DNA from: Benincasa hispida
Lineage: Eukaryota; Streptophyta; Magnoliopsida; Cucurbitales; Cucurbitaceae
Direction of reading: 5' to 3'
Length of the DNA stretch: 64,000 bases
Assembly (NCBI RefSeq): GCF_009727055.1
Contig: NC_052349.1
Span: 46,955,174 to 47,019,173 of the forward strand
Part shown: in pieces, positions 24,701 through 35,175 of the stretch
Layout: each line of letters begins with the position of its first letter
Position numbering within the stretch: position 1 is the first letter of the stretch
Translations under genes and position numbers: made by a program
The notes under the pieces: model-generated
What the model was told of the DNA's origin: nothing
What the model saw: the letters and a program-made list of their open reading frames with translations, nothing else
Databases searched by the model: none

Positions 24701-26563
24701 TCGGTGAGTCAGGACAAAAGCCACCATAGGGTGATCAAGTACCCTTCACTGAAATGAGACTATCTCAACCAATAGACAGAACAACTCCTTGTTACTGTAA
24801 CTATGAGTCGCCATTGTTTGGTCTAGAAATTGTTAAAATCGCTTAACATTTCTTGTAAGTGTAAACCCTTATTTTAGATTATAGAGTTCTGACCCAATGA
24901 GTCAACCATAGGAAAAAATTGATTAGGGAAAAAACTAAAGTAATCTTATCCATTTCTGGAGTTTGGGGTAAAGAATCATGCAAATGCCATCCGTAGGAGG
25001 GTACAAGCAAAGATGCCTCAAGGTCAAGCATGAAACTTTACTACAAACTAATGAGAGAAGCCGTGGGATATGTTGACACATGCCCCGCTCCCACTCACTA
25101 TAAACATTATCTCCACTCACCTTTCTATTGACCTATACAAACACCATCCGTAGGGGGACACAAGCAAAGGTGTCTCGAGGCCGAGTACAGATCTCATGGT
25201 GTGAACTTTTAGGGAGAAACATGAAAAGGTAAAATGAAGTATCATATATCCCATTTTCCTCCCACTGAGTGTTATACCTAGGGTTATTTAACTTAGGAAA
25301 TCTGACTACTGATTTTTAACTAAGTGCAGCAATTTGTCCCACTTCCCTCCCCGGGTCTAAAAGTTTTTCAGCCAAGACTGGTCAGGGCTCTCCCAAGCTC
25401 CAGCTTTGCTTACGTTCTTCACCGACACTTGCCGAGGTGGATCGGTTCGGGAGCAAGTAAAATGAACTACATGTTTTGTTTAATTTGCCCAAAAGTAACA
25501 CTTACTTTGGTTGGTTAAACAACTTTGATTAATGTTTATTAAACACTTTAATAAACTTCAATTATCTATTGCATACTTGTAACAAATTTATCTAACTCAC
25601 CTTTTCAGGTATGTTCCTAGGTAGGGGTGTTACATTTTCGTCAACTTAAATACCCCAACCTAGACAGAACTAACCTTAAACAAAATGTCCCTTATAGATA
25701 CATTTGTTACAAATTTAATCTTTTAATTAAGAATCAATTTAATCCTATTAAACTGATTAAAAGATTAAACTTAATTTCTAATCTTATTAGAAAAGTAATC
25801 TTAGGTCTATGTGAATCATATTTTAAAACTATTTTAAAAAAAGATTTTAACCTAAGGTTTACATGCAATTCTGAATTATTGATTTTAATTTCTAATTTCA
25901 TTTAATTATAACTTTTATAAAATAAATGAAATAAATTAAAATCATACAATTGCATTCATTGACATACTTAGGAAACTATAACAATTATAAATTACCTAAA
26001 GTAGTGTCATGCTTTATGCAATTTTAATTTCATTATTAACCATATATAACACTTATATAACAAGGTAATGAAATAATTAATAACATCCATCCATACATAC
26101 ATTCAACTATATATTGTAACACTTATAATGTAAATGATGCATGACTATGTTATTAATGCATGCAAACATATACTATAATACTTATATTTTATGATGCATG
26201 AGCATGCTATAAAAAATAAATCATGCAACTATATATATTATAACATTTATACTATAAATAATGATACATGAATAATGTATAATCTATGGTGGGATTTTCA
26301 CTATATGACATATATTATGACATATATAAAATTAAAAAAAAAATCATACATCAAATGCATAATGTAAAACAATTATTGGATCGGGATTGGACTTCTAAAC
26401 AATTAATTAAATTAATATAACACTTATAGTAATTTTATTAATAAAAAAATAACTATATATTACATAAATATTGATCGATCGGTTCAAAACAAGCGAACGA
26501 GGCCTTGAACTGCACGAACCGAACCACCCAGCGCCCGAACCGGACAGGAACCAGTCGAGCCAC
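24701..26563 (-). other. Outer copia element: 5' leader (part 1), non-coding
   Basis: This is the reverse complement of the inner element's leader (15120-16450). Matches include ttaatcctattaaactgatt near 25740 against the block near 15780, and gatcgggattgg near 26380 against ccatccc-like text near 15215. It begins exactly where the inner 3' LTR ends, so it continues the sequence interrupted at 12391. No genes; stretches are strongly AT-rich. Confidence 0.75.
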
Positions 26564-26564
26564 N
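26564..26564. other. Assembly gap (single N)
   Basis: One undetermined base sits at the junction of leader sequence and a 143-bp stretch copied from elsewhere. It marks a scaffold join of unknown true size. Confidence 0.95.
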
Positions 26565-26707
26565 TTCGAGGTGTAAGGTTTGGAGACGCCACCAATCATT
26601 ATGAGTGTGATTGATCACCTATTTTAAAATAGAAAAATGTGGTCTACTTAACCAAAGTTTGGTTTGGGGTCATTGATCATAGGAAAGGTATTAACACCCT
26701 ACAACAC
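26565..26707. repeat. 143-bp copy of the repeat at 32678-32822
   Basis: The first ~95 bases appear identical to 32678-32772 and the rest is similar, ending acaacacc in both. It lies between the N and the adapter, so it may be a misplaced gap-filling read rather than true local sequence. Confidence 0.85.
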
Positions 26708-26745
26708 CTGTCTCTTATACACATCTAGATGTGTATAAGAGACAG
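26708..26745. other. Nextera transposase adapter junction (contaminant)
   Basis: CTGTCTCTTATACACATCT (26708-26726) is followed immediately by its reverse complement AGATGTGTATAAGAGACAG (26727-26745). This 38-base head-to-head pair of Tn5 mosaic ends is the junction adapter of Nextera mate-pair libraries. It is not plant DNA. Confidence 0.97.
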
Positions 26746-27166
26746 GCTAAGACCTAGCGTTGCAACGCTACAGATAGAATGCTCCGTTTGCCTAATCGTA
26801 GCATTGCAATGCTAGGGCACAACGTTACAACGTTACTGTACATAATGCACTGTACAGTTGCGATCTTCTTCAAAACTTCTTTGATTTTGGCCTTGTCTCC
26901 AGATTTTGATCATAACAGCCATGAACGATACAAAATAGACCAAATATAGACTCTTACAACAAAAATTATGCCCAAAACACGGGTCCTTACAAATCAAATT
27001 TGCAAAATAAGAGGCTGTAAAGACAAGAGATATTATCCAATAATGTAAACAATCAATCCATACATTCATAAACAAATAGAATGATCAAATCCCACCAAGA
27101 AACTGTAAAAAAACTTTTTGAAAATTTGAAAAAAAAAAGGGCAAAAAACCCCATTCTGGTAATAAT
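26746..27166 (-). other. Outer copia element: 5' leader (part 2) with palindromes
   Basis: The stretch 26830-27166, read on the minus strand, matches the start of the inner element's leader: tttgtaaggacccgtgtttt with tttgggca nearby, against tgtaagggcccctacatttt with ttgggca near 14690-14715. At 26755-26770 and 26799-26814 are two 16-bp perfect palindromes, tagcgttgcaacgcta and tagcattgcaatgcta. A degraded primer site may precede the LTR (27150-27166). No gene. Confidence 0.65.
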
Positions 27167-29125
27167 TGAAGGAATCGTTTACAGTTCGGTGCGAAAGTGG
27201 GGTCGATCTCAAATCCTAATTTTTACAGAATCATATAAAAACATTATGCATTTAAATTAAAATTTTACAGCATGCTATTTATGAAAAAGAGAAAAAAGAT
27301 GGGAGAAGAATTACTAACCTTTGAAGATTTGATCTTCACGTATATATTCCTCCTCCAAAATTGCAACGAACTCAAAACTCTAATTGGTCACCACCACGAA
27401 GGCTTCCCCTGTATTCTCTAGGATGAGAATCCAAGAAGTTGTGAGTTTTTGGTATTTTGGAAGTGAGAGAAAATTAAGAGGAAGAGAAGGAGAGAAAAAC
27501 TTGAGAATTTTTCTCTTTTTTTTTTTTTTTTTGTAGAGATTGTTCTCTGTAAAATTCAAATGGGAAGAAAATGATGGTAATAACCTATCTGCACCACTTC
27601 CCACAAAAACATATAACTAAGCGAAAAAGGGGAGGGAGTTGCAAAAACATGTAATTTTCAAAAATAAAATAAAATTTATTTTAATAAAATAATACATATA
27701 TATATAAAATAATTATTTTATCATATAATATATATTAAATTATATGTTATATCAAATATAACATATAACCTATAGTTTAATATTGTATCAAATACAATAT
27801 AACTTATAGTTTTTATTCTCTCATTAATGCACGGTATTTAATATAAATCTCATTTATACTAGATTTAGTTATGTGAAACCAATTCATATAATTAATATTT
27901 GGATTATATTCAAATATTTATTTTTTTTCTAAAATAAACTTTATATTATAATGTATCATATACATTATAGTAGTTATATCATATATAATTAAATTAAATT
28001 AATTATATCAATATAATTAATTTCCTCAATTAATTTGAACAATTCAAATTAATCTAAAATTGATTCTTATTTAATCCCTGTTGAGCTACAGAGGGGACCT
28101 CATGGATCTGTAATTTGAAGCTCCAATGTTACTTGAGTAATTAATTAAACTCTTTTAATTATATTATTCAACATCCATCAACTGTCAGACACTCCACTAA
28201 AGACTGACAGCTGCACTCTTCGCACTACAAATATATTTCTGTGTCCATTGGATATAACTAGTCAATAGTGCAATGACCCTTCACAAATTGCTTGTAAGTA
28301 CAACTAGGCCAAATTACCGTTTTGCCTCTGTAGTTACATCTAACTTCTTAAGTACCACTAATCCCTCTAATGAATAATAAGTCATAGACTAACTATGACT
28401 AAACCCCTCTTGGGCACTGAGAGGATGTGGCGCCACATTGTTCAAGCCCCGAAATCAGTTCTTAAGGAAGCAATTTATCTACTTTTCCTGACGTTGGGAA
28501 ATGAGTGGATTTTGTCTTGTGTAGCTGTGTTCCCAACTCTTTAATAAGACGAATCCTCAAAATGGTAGGCTTGTTGAGTTGGCGATCTGCCACTCTCACA
28601 CATACAAATCAAAGAACCACCTTTATAGGCATGAGTTCACAACTCACTCAGGATTCAGGTCATGTCACCTATAGTCATCCTGGTGAAATCTAAGTCTCTA
28701 TTACGAACGGTGTTATATAATGAGAGTAGTCAATGGTCCTGTCTTATACAAACTCCTTTGTATAGAATACCCCCGCTCACATGTCTCCACATGAATCATC
28801 AAGATTAGATTATTTGTAGTACTTTACAACAATTGTAATATCTACAAAGTGGGCCATACTCGTAGTGTCGCCATGATAAGGTATCCAGCCTTATTCATCT
28901 ACTACAGACCTTTTAGATTATCACTTAAACATGATCCACTTGTATGTCTCTACATACATGTTTAAGCTACAGAAGATAACCTTGGATGTTAGTTTATTGA
29001 TTTGTGGTTTTAATGCTACTAAATGTCAAATAAAACATCTCATATTTTATTAAATAAATAAAACGTTTGTACAATACAATTACAAACTATATGACCATAC
29101 GAGATTTAAGGCATCAAACCCAATA
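27167..29125 (-). mobile_element. Outer copia element: 5' LTR (diverged)
   Basis: It begins TGAAGGAATCG and ends ggcatcaaacccaata, the same end pattern as the inverted LTR at 19851-21888. Shared blocks include 'tgtggcgccacattgttcaa' (28425) and 'gtagttacatctaacttctt' (28331). At 1959 bp it has the family's length but is clearly more diverged and lacks the gatcgt motif array. Its position one leader-length from the interrupted gag fits the 5' LTR of the outer minus-strand element. Confidence 0.75.
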
Positions 29126-29345
29126 AAGGTACCCAGCCTTATCCCTATACTATAGACCTTTCTGGTTGTATCTTGAACATTGATCCCTGTATGTCTCTGC
29201 ATACAGTTCAAGATTCATAAGGCAGCCTTTGATGTTAGTTTATTGGATTTAAGGTTATTAAGACAAAAATAGACAAATAACACAAACAATAACATTTATT
29301 GAATTAACATCTGTAACTCTTTATTGAATCAACATCTAAAAGAGG
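29126..29345 (-). mobile_element. Copia LTR end fragment
   Basis: The sequence aaggtacccagccttatccc through ttggatttaaggttattaag resembles the terminal 200 bp of the LTR at 63410-63690. It follows the complete LTR directly, so it is a separate truncated fragment or a tandem duplication. Confidence 0.6.
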
Positions 29346-30360
29346 AAAACTCTTTTAGAAACACAAGAAGTCAAACACATGGTTTGACGTCACTTATTGT
29401 CTGCTCAATTCAAAGAAATCAACTCTATTAATAACAAAAAGAACAAGAAATCTACATGGCTCGCCTCCTTATTATCTCCAAATTTTGAATTCTCAAGATT
29501 TGCTCTTGTATTTGACTAATCTTTTCTAGCTCCATAATTTTGAATCTTCATAATTTTCTCCGGAATCTAATCAATGATATGTCAAATATATATATATATA
29601 TTTCCACGATTTCACCTTTTACCTAATAAGAATAGGGACATGTGGTTATTGAACTATTTTCTTTAAAAAGAAAAGGCAAGGGAAACGTATATGTTTTTTT
29701 TTTTTTTTTTTGACAAATGGAAACATGTCAGTGATGTAAAATGATGAATGCAATAATCTTGAATTTTCCTAGTGCATGTATGATGGTATGATTAATATTT
29801 TTTGTTATGCAAAATGAGATGTTATATATAAGAAATTGATCTTCTCAAATTTTGTCTTAAATCAATCGTGGATAGACATGTAGATGTAATTCATGACTGA
29901 GAGATTTTGTTTGTGGATTTATAACTCTATATGAAATGAACATGGATCTAAATGCATGATCTTAAAAAAAAAAAAAAAAAAAAAAAAACTCCCATAATGA
30001 ATGAACGAGAAAATTTGATGCCTACATGAGGATACTAATGGCAACATCTTATCTTAAAGTATTCTTAACATTAAATGTGCATGATAGGGAAAATGCTGCG
30101 AACAATTTGAGAAATTTTTATAAATTAAAAATTAATATGAAGATAAATCTCAATCTTAGTTAGAAAGACCAATGTTCTCAAATTAGTTAAAAAACAAAAG
30201 AATTAATTTGAGTGAAGATACTTCATATGTTTATACATGCACAATACTGCCCCTTAAAGGTTGACACTACAATACCGTCAAATTGTTACGTGTGTTCTAA
30301 TCTAAATTAGAAGCCCAATATTAAAATGAAAGGAAGCAATCAAAATGCAAACACAATAAG
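29346..30360. other. AT-rich stretch without genes
   Basis: No coding or repeat-family match was recognised. It contains a (TA)n run near 29589-29601, an uninterrupted T run near 29694-29711 and a 25-base A run at 29964-29988. Such runs may be retroposon tails, but no body could be identified. Confidence 0.5.
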
Positions 30361-31830
30361 AGATCTTTTTTTAAATATATAGGAAATTCTTCTTTTTCTA
30401 AAGATTCTTTGCTCGAGGAAAAAAAAGGTCCAAATTCAAAACTCTTTATGGAAATAAATTTTGAATTTTCTTTTTTTTTTTTTTTTTTTTAGCATTTTTA
30501 GACTTTTTCTTTTTAAGAAACATTTTACAAGACTCATTAAAAAAAAACTCTTTTTTTTGTTTGTTTTGTTTTCTTTCTTTTTAATTGATTATTGAATTTC
30601 TTTTTCTAAATATCCTCCAAATTTCTTTTTATTTTTTTTAAATCATACAAAATCCTTCTTTAGAATGATTTTTTTTTCTTTTGTTTTTTTCTTAGCGATA
30701 GAAAATGTTTTTTTTTCTAAAGATTTCTATCTTGAGAAAAAAAAAAAAAAAAATCGATTTTAAAAACCTTGATAAACAAAATATTTTTCTTCAGATTTTT
30801 GGCTTTTTTAGACATGTTTTAAGATTAGAAAAGATACTCTTTTGGAAAAAAGAAATTAATTTTGAAATATTTTTAAAACGTTCAAAGAAGAATTTTGGAT
30901 TTTTTTAAGATTCTCCTTTTTTAAAAAAAAAAAAAAATTTTTTTAAGGGAAAGAAGTTTTTTTTTTTTTTTTTTTACCGTAAAAAAAATTCTTTTCTAAA
31001 GATCCTCTTTTAAGAAAAATATAATTAAGACCTCCTCTGATTTTTTTTCTATTTTTTTCCAAAAACCTAAAACAAAAATCATTCTTTTCTATAGACTTTA
31101 TTTTTTAATAAAAAAAATTTACGTGATAACTTGTTTTTATTGTTTTTGCAATGCTTTTTTTGAGAAAATATTTTTGTTTTTTATTTTAAAAAGGTCATTG
31201 AATTTTCTTTTTCTAAAAAAGTTAAAATTCAAAATCCTTGTGAAAACTTTAGTTTTTTTTTTTTAAAGATTTTTTTAGACTTTTTCTGAGGGAAAAACCT
31301 TTTTTTTCAAAACAAAAATCCTTTTAGTTTTAGTTTTAGTTTTTGTCTTGTTTTATTTTTTGGAAACTATTGAAAACTTTTTTGAATTTTATTGGTCTTT
31401 CAAAAGTTTTTTTTTTTTTTTATTCCAAAGAGACCTCATTTTTCAGAGAAAAACTTTTAAGAATAGAAAATTCTTTTCGTAGAGGCGCTTATCGGGGACA
31501 AAAAGCTAGTTTTAAAACCTTTAATGGTTTTTTTTTTTTTCTTAAAAAAAATTCTCCCAAAAGATCTCCCCATTGTTTCTTAAGAAAACTATTTTCCTTT
31601 TTGAAAACCATGAAAGTTTTCTAATTTCTTAAAGACGTAAAGAAAATCCAAATTGAAAATTTTTTATGAAAATTTTCATTTTTTATTTTTTAAAATTATT
31701 TTTCTTAAAAAGACAATTGAAAAATATTTTTTTTTCCTAAAAGATCTTGAAGAAAAAAAATGCAATTAATAACCTCATAAATTTTGCTATTTTTTTTTAA
31801 AAAAAAAACTTTCTGAGTGACTTCTATCCT
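30361..31830. repeat. Homopolymer-rich degenerate repeat tract
   Basis: About 1.5 kb consists of T runs of 6-22 and A runs of up to 17, separated by recurring short words: tttttctaaagat (near 30395, 30712, 30992), 'ccaaattcaaaactc'-like text (30430, 31215) and cttgagaaaaa. The recurrence suggests decayed copies of a longer unit rather than simple poly(T). ORFs here (30705, 31343) are F/K-rich by-products of the composition. Confidence 0.6.
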
Positions 31831-31897
31831 CTTTAATCATTGGTATAAACACACCACATTTTTAAAATGTAACTTTTGATAAGCGCTGGTTTGCTCC

Positions 31898-32480
31898 AAG
31901 ATGCATGACAATATAAGTTTAAGTTTCTAACATTCCTAGTGGAAAACGGTCCCCAAGCCTTGCAACTGCTTTCACAGTATTGTTGACCTGGGTGGAGATT
32001 TTCATATGCCTGCATGGAAATCAGGTTCCATGAAGTTCACACTACTCAGCCCCTGAATCTAATCCTAAATGGTATAGTCCAGGTAAGAGACTCGTGAATG
32101 TGTGTGGAATGCATAACAATGCTAGAGTAAAATTAAATGTATTTTCACTACTTAGATAATTATAAAGACAAAGTATAAACATGGAACGATAACTAAGATA
32201 ACATCATGAAAAATTTTACCAACAAAACAAGATCAAAAAATAAATCCATGCATGCATGACTGTGAGGTTTAAATTCTAATATATCCTAAAGGAAATATAG
32301 TCCCTTAAGCCTTCCAACTACTTTCAAGCAAGTTGACTTGGGTGGAGATTATCATGCGTCTGCACGGGAACCAAGTTCCATAAAGATACACTACTCAGCC
32401 TCTGAATCTAATCCTAAATAGTATAGCTCGGGTAGGAGGCTCGTGAAAGTGTGGATGATGCATGAAAATACATAGAATGA
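31898..32480. repeat. Diverged ~350-bp tandem duplication
   Basis: Two blocks share order and spacing: atgcatgac, ttctaa-at-cctaa, gt/agtcccc/taagccttccaact, 'gttgacttgggtggagatt', 'ctactcagcc', 'ctgaatctaatcctaaat', gtatag, ggtaggaggctcgtgaa. Block one is 31898-32125 and block two 32250-32480. It lies just downstream, on the minus strand, of an Ogre-type primer site, so it probably belongs to that element's leader. Confidence 0.75.
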
Positions 32481-32610
32481 AAACAATAAATAAAATATTC
32501 ACAAAATTATTTATAATTAAAAAATATAAATAATTAAATGACAAACAAAATAGATCAACAAAAATGTATGGATAATAAAAATAAAACATAACAGCTTTGA
32601 CCCTCTATAA

Positions 32611-32629
32611 TCCCCAGTGGAGTCGTTAA
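32611..32629 (-). other. Ogre-type primer-binding site (tRNA-Arg-like)
   Basis: On the minus strand the sequence is TTAACGACTCCACTGGGGA. Ogre/Tat gypsy elements use TTGGCGACTCC(A/G)CTGGGGA, complementary to an arginine tRNA. The GG at the start is AA here, as expected from cytosine decay on the other strand. Confidence 0.65.
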
Positions 32630-33825
32630 GTTGTCACAATGTCATCGTGACGCGACGCGGTTGACATTTGGGTCTCTTTCGAGGTGTAAGGTTTGGAGAC
32701 GCCACCAATCATTATGAGTGTGATTGATCACCTATTTTAAAATAGAAAAATGTGGTCTACTTAACCAAAGTTAGGTTTAGAAGTTGTTGAGCGTAGGGAA
32801 GGTATTATCACCCTACAACACCCGTTTAAAAACATCTTATTTTTGTTATCCAATTTATAAAAAAAACGATCCTTATTAAATTTTTATTTTATTAAAAATG
32901 TTTATTCGAAAAAATGTTAATGAAGTTAAATAAAAACAATTAATAAATACTTCCTAGGTAGATGTTCCTTTACGGTCAACTTAAGTAGCTTAGCCTAGAT
33001 AATTTTATATAAAAATTTATTGACAAACTTTGTATTATTTTATAATACAATTTACAAGATGAACATTTAACTAACATCTAAATATCAAAATAAATTTAGA
33101 CAATGTCTCACTAAATCACACTCTAACTTTAAGAATAGAGTCGAGTTAACACTTTGTGAGTAGACAAATGTCTATTAATTTATTATCATATACCTTAAGA
33201 ATTTGAGACATTTGACAATCTCAACTTGGTCATGGGGTTAACACGATAAATATAAAAAGAAAATGTCTCACATGTGGATCAAGTCACGTTTAGAAATAAA
33301 ATATGAATAAATCCTTATAAGTGGGAGCCCTTCAAAGAAAGATTGAAACTCATTTTGTAAATCAAGATAAAAACTAAATTGAAATTTGTATTTAGAAAAT
33401 TCAAACTTCAATGTAATTAAAATTCATTTGAAAATTTTGAATTAAAACCAAGTTAAAATCATTTACGAAAAATTCAAATTGAGAATAAACTTGTTTTTAG
33501 AAATTTTGAATCGAAATGATTGAAAATTCATTTAAATACAGTTAAATGTTATTTAGAGAATTCAAATTAAGACAAATTTGAAATATTTTAGAAATTAAAC
33601 TAGAATAAAATTAAAATTCGATTAACAAACTTGAATTACAATAGATTTAAAATTCGTTTATGAAGACTGCGAACGAAATTTAAATGAAAATGTTTTTTTT
33701 TTAAAGAAATTTCAAGTTGAACAAATTCGAAAACAAAATAAGAGTTTGACACCATATTGATATTAGAATTCTTTTTTAGAGTTCCAAATTGGAAATTGAA
33801 ATGAAATTTGAAAAACTTATATTAG
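32630..33825 (-). mobile_element. Probable Ogre/Tat-type LTR, partial
   Basis: This sequence follows the primer site in the direction expected for the 5' LTR of a minus-strand element: gtcacaatgtcatcgtgacg, then 'ggtctctttcgaggtgtaag'. Part of it (32678-32822) recurs at 26565-26707. From 33350 on it becomes A-rich with loosely repeated 'aaattcaaatt' words. The far end was not located, and no coding sequence belongs to it. Confidence 0.45.
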
Positions 33826-33965
33826 AACTAAGAGGGTGTTTGACAGCCCAAAGAGAGTTGGGTTAAGTTAGTATTTTTTTTACCAACTCAATGTTTGACA
33901 ACAACTTTAAATATTGATGGGGTTGAGTTGATTATTTCACCAACTCACCCCAACTCACCCTATTT
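33826..33965. mobile_element. Half of a MITE-like element
   Basis: It opens gagggtgtttgacagcccaa, a form common at the ends of plant hAT-type MITEs, and has opposed words gagttgggtta and accaactcacccc. A matching caaacaccctc end was not found within the next 400 bp, so the element is truncated or misread. Confidence 0.4.
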
Positions 33966-34144
33966 TTTTTTTTTTTCCTTAAACTACCTTTTAAAAAATA
34001 TTTTTAGTTTTTAACTTTATTTTTAAAGGGCAATCGAAAGAAAAGATATTTTTTCTATTTTGTTTTTATTTTTTTTAATTTCATTAAAAAGATGAAGAAA
34101 AAAAAAGCTTTAAAATTGACTCGGATCAAATATAATATCAACAT

Positions 34145-34345
34145 TGATCTCTTTTCAGTTAATAGTGTTACAAAGAAAGATTAACTATTTTGCAGTCAGA
34201 TTTTATATAAACTATTTGTATAGGATATATCACTCACATGTCTACACATAAACGACTTGAATCAAATCGTTTGTAACGTTTACAACATTTGTAGTACTTA
34301 CAAAGTGAGCCACGTGCATGGTGTTATCAGAATAAGATACCAAAA
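34145..34345 (-). mobile_element. Copia LTR fragment
   Basis: Words such as tataaactatttgtatagga, tcacatgtctacacataaac, acaaagtgagccacgtgcat and ttatcagaataagatacc line up with the same LTR family at 21480-21640 and 28740-28890. Only about 200 bp remain and no element coding region adjoins it. Confidence 0.6.
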
Positions 34346-34419
34346 AATATAAATTTAGCTAATTTTAAATATATATGTAAAATATATAGCTTTATTTTTA
34401 CACTTCTAATGTTATACAC

Positions 34420-34945
34420 CTCAGGGTTGGGTTGGCAACGGGACTGAGGTGGGGAGGGTCCCCCGTTCCCGACCCCTGGGGGAAATTCCCCCTCCCCCAT
34501 CCCTGCCTTCGGCAGAGATTCCCGTCGGAGAAACGAGGTCCCCACGGGCTCCATTCCCCATGGGGAATCCCCTGCTAATTCTCTGCGGGAATCCTTTATT
34601 AGATCACTACGGGGATTTTCCATTTTTTTCTTTTAATTTTTTAAATTTGTACTTGACTTTTGGGCTTAAATTTAGAATTTATATATTCAATATTTGGCTC
34701 ACAAAATTATAAGTCTATAGTAATAGATTTTATTTTATATATTATAAATATATATTTATAAAATATTAAAAATATAAATATATAAAATCAAGGTCAACAT
34801 TAATCGGGGTTGGGGCGGGGACGCCCTGGACGGGACCCTGAAAAAAAATTTCACTTTGACCCATCTCCAATCAAACAAAAGATTCTCCACCCTGATTGGG
34901 GTGGGGCTCCGGGACCCAACCCTGGGAAATTTTACCAACCCTGAG
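34420..34945. mobile_element. Inverted-repeat element upstream of gene 1
   Basis: The outer ends are an exact 11-bp inverted pair: ctcagggttgg (34420-34430) and ccaaccctgag (34935-34945). Inside each end is GC-rich sequence with gggga/tcccc words (34441-34615 and 34803-34930), and the core is AT-rich. The plan fits a non-autonomous DNA transposon of about 526 bp, possibly hAT-like from the CAGGG start. No clear 8-bp target duplication was found. Its right end lies 230 bp from the gene 1 start codon. Confidence 0.55.
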
Positions 34946-35175
34946 TCAATATTGGAACGATCATGGAAAATTTTGTAATTTTTCTTATTTCTCTTGGAGC
35001 ATGTCCTTCGCAAAAAACACCATACCCCTCACATAATTAAAAGAAATTACAATTCTTCCCCTGATATTTCCAGAATTAAGAAGTGGCCCTCACTGTCTTC
35101 GGAGTTTTTCAAGTTTCCACTTCAAATCGGTTGCGTTCAATTCCGCTCGACGCTCGTGGAGGTTCCATTTCATCG

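Noticed and set aside
30705..31624. F/K-rich ORFs in the homopolymer tract
   Set aside because: Composition alone gives TTT/AAA codons; no domain and no codon pattern of a gene.
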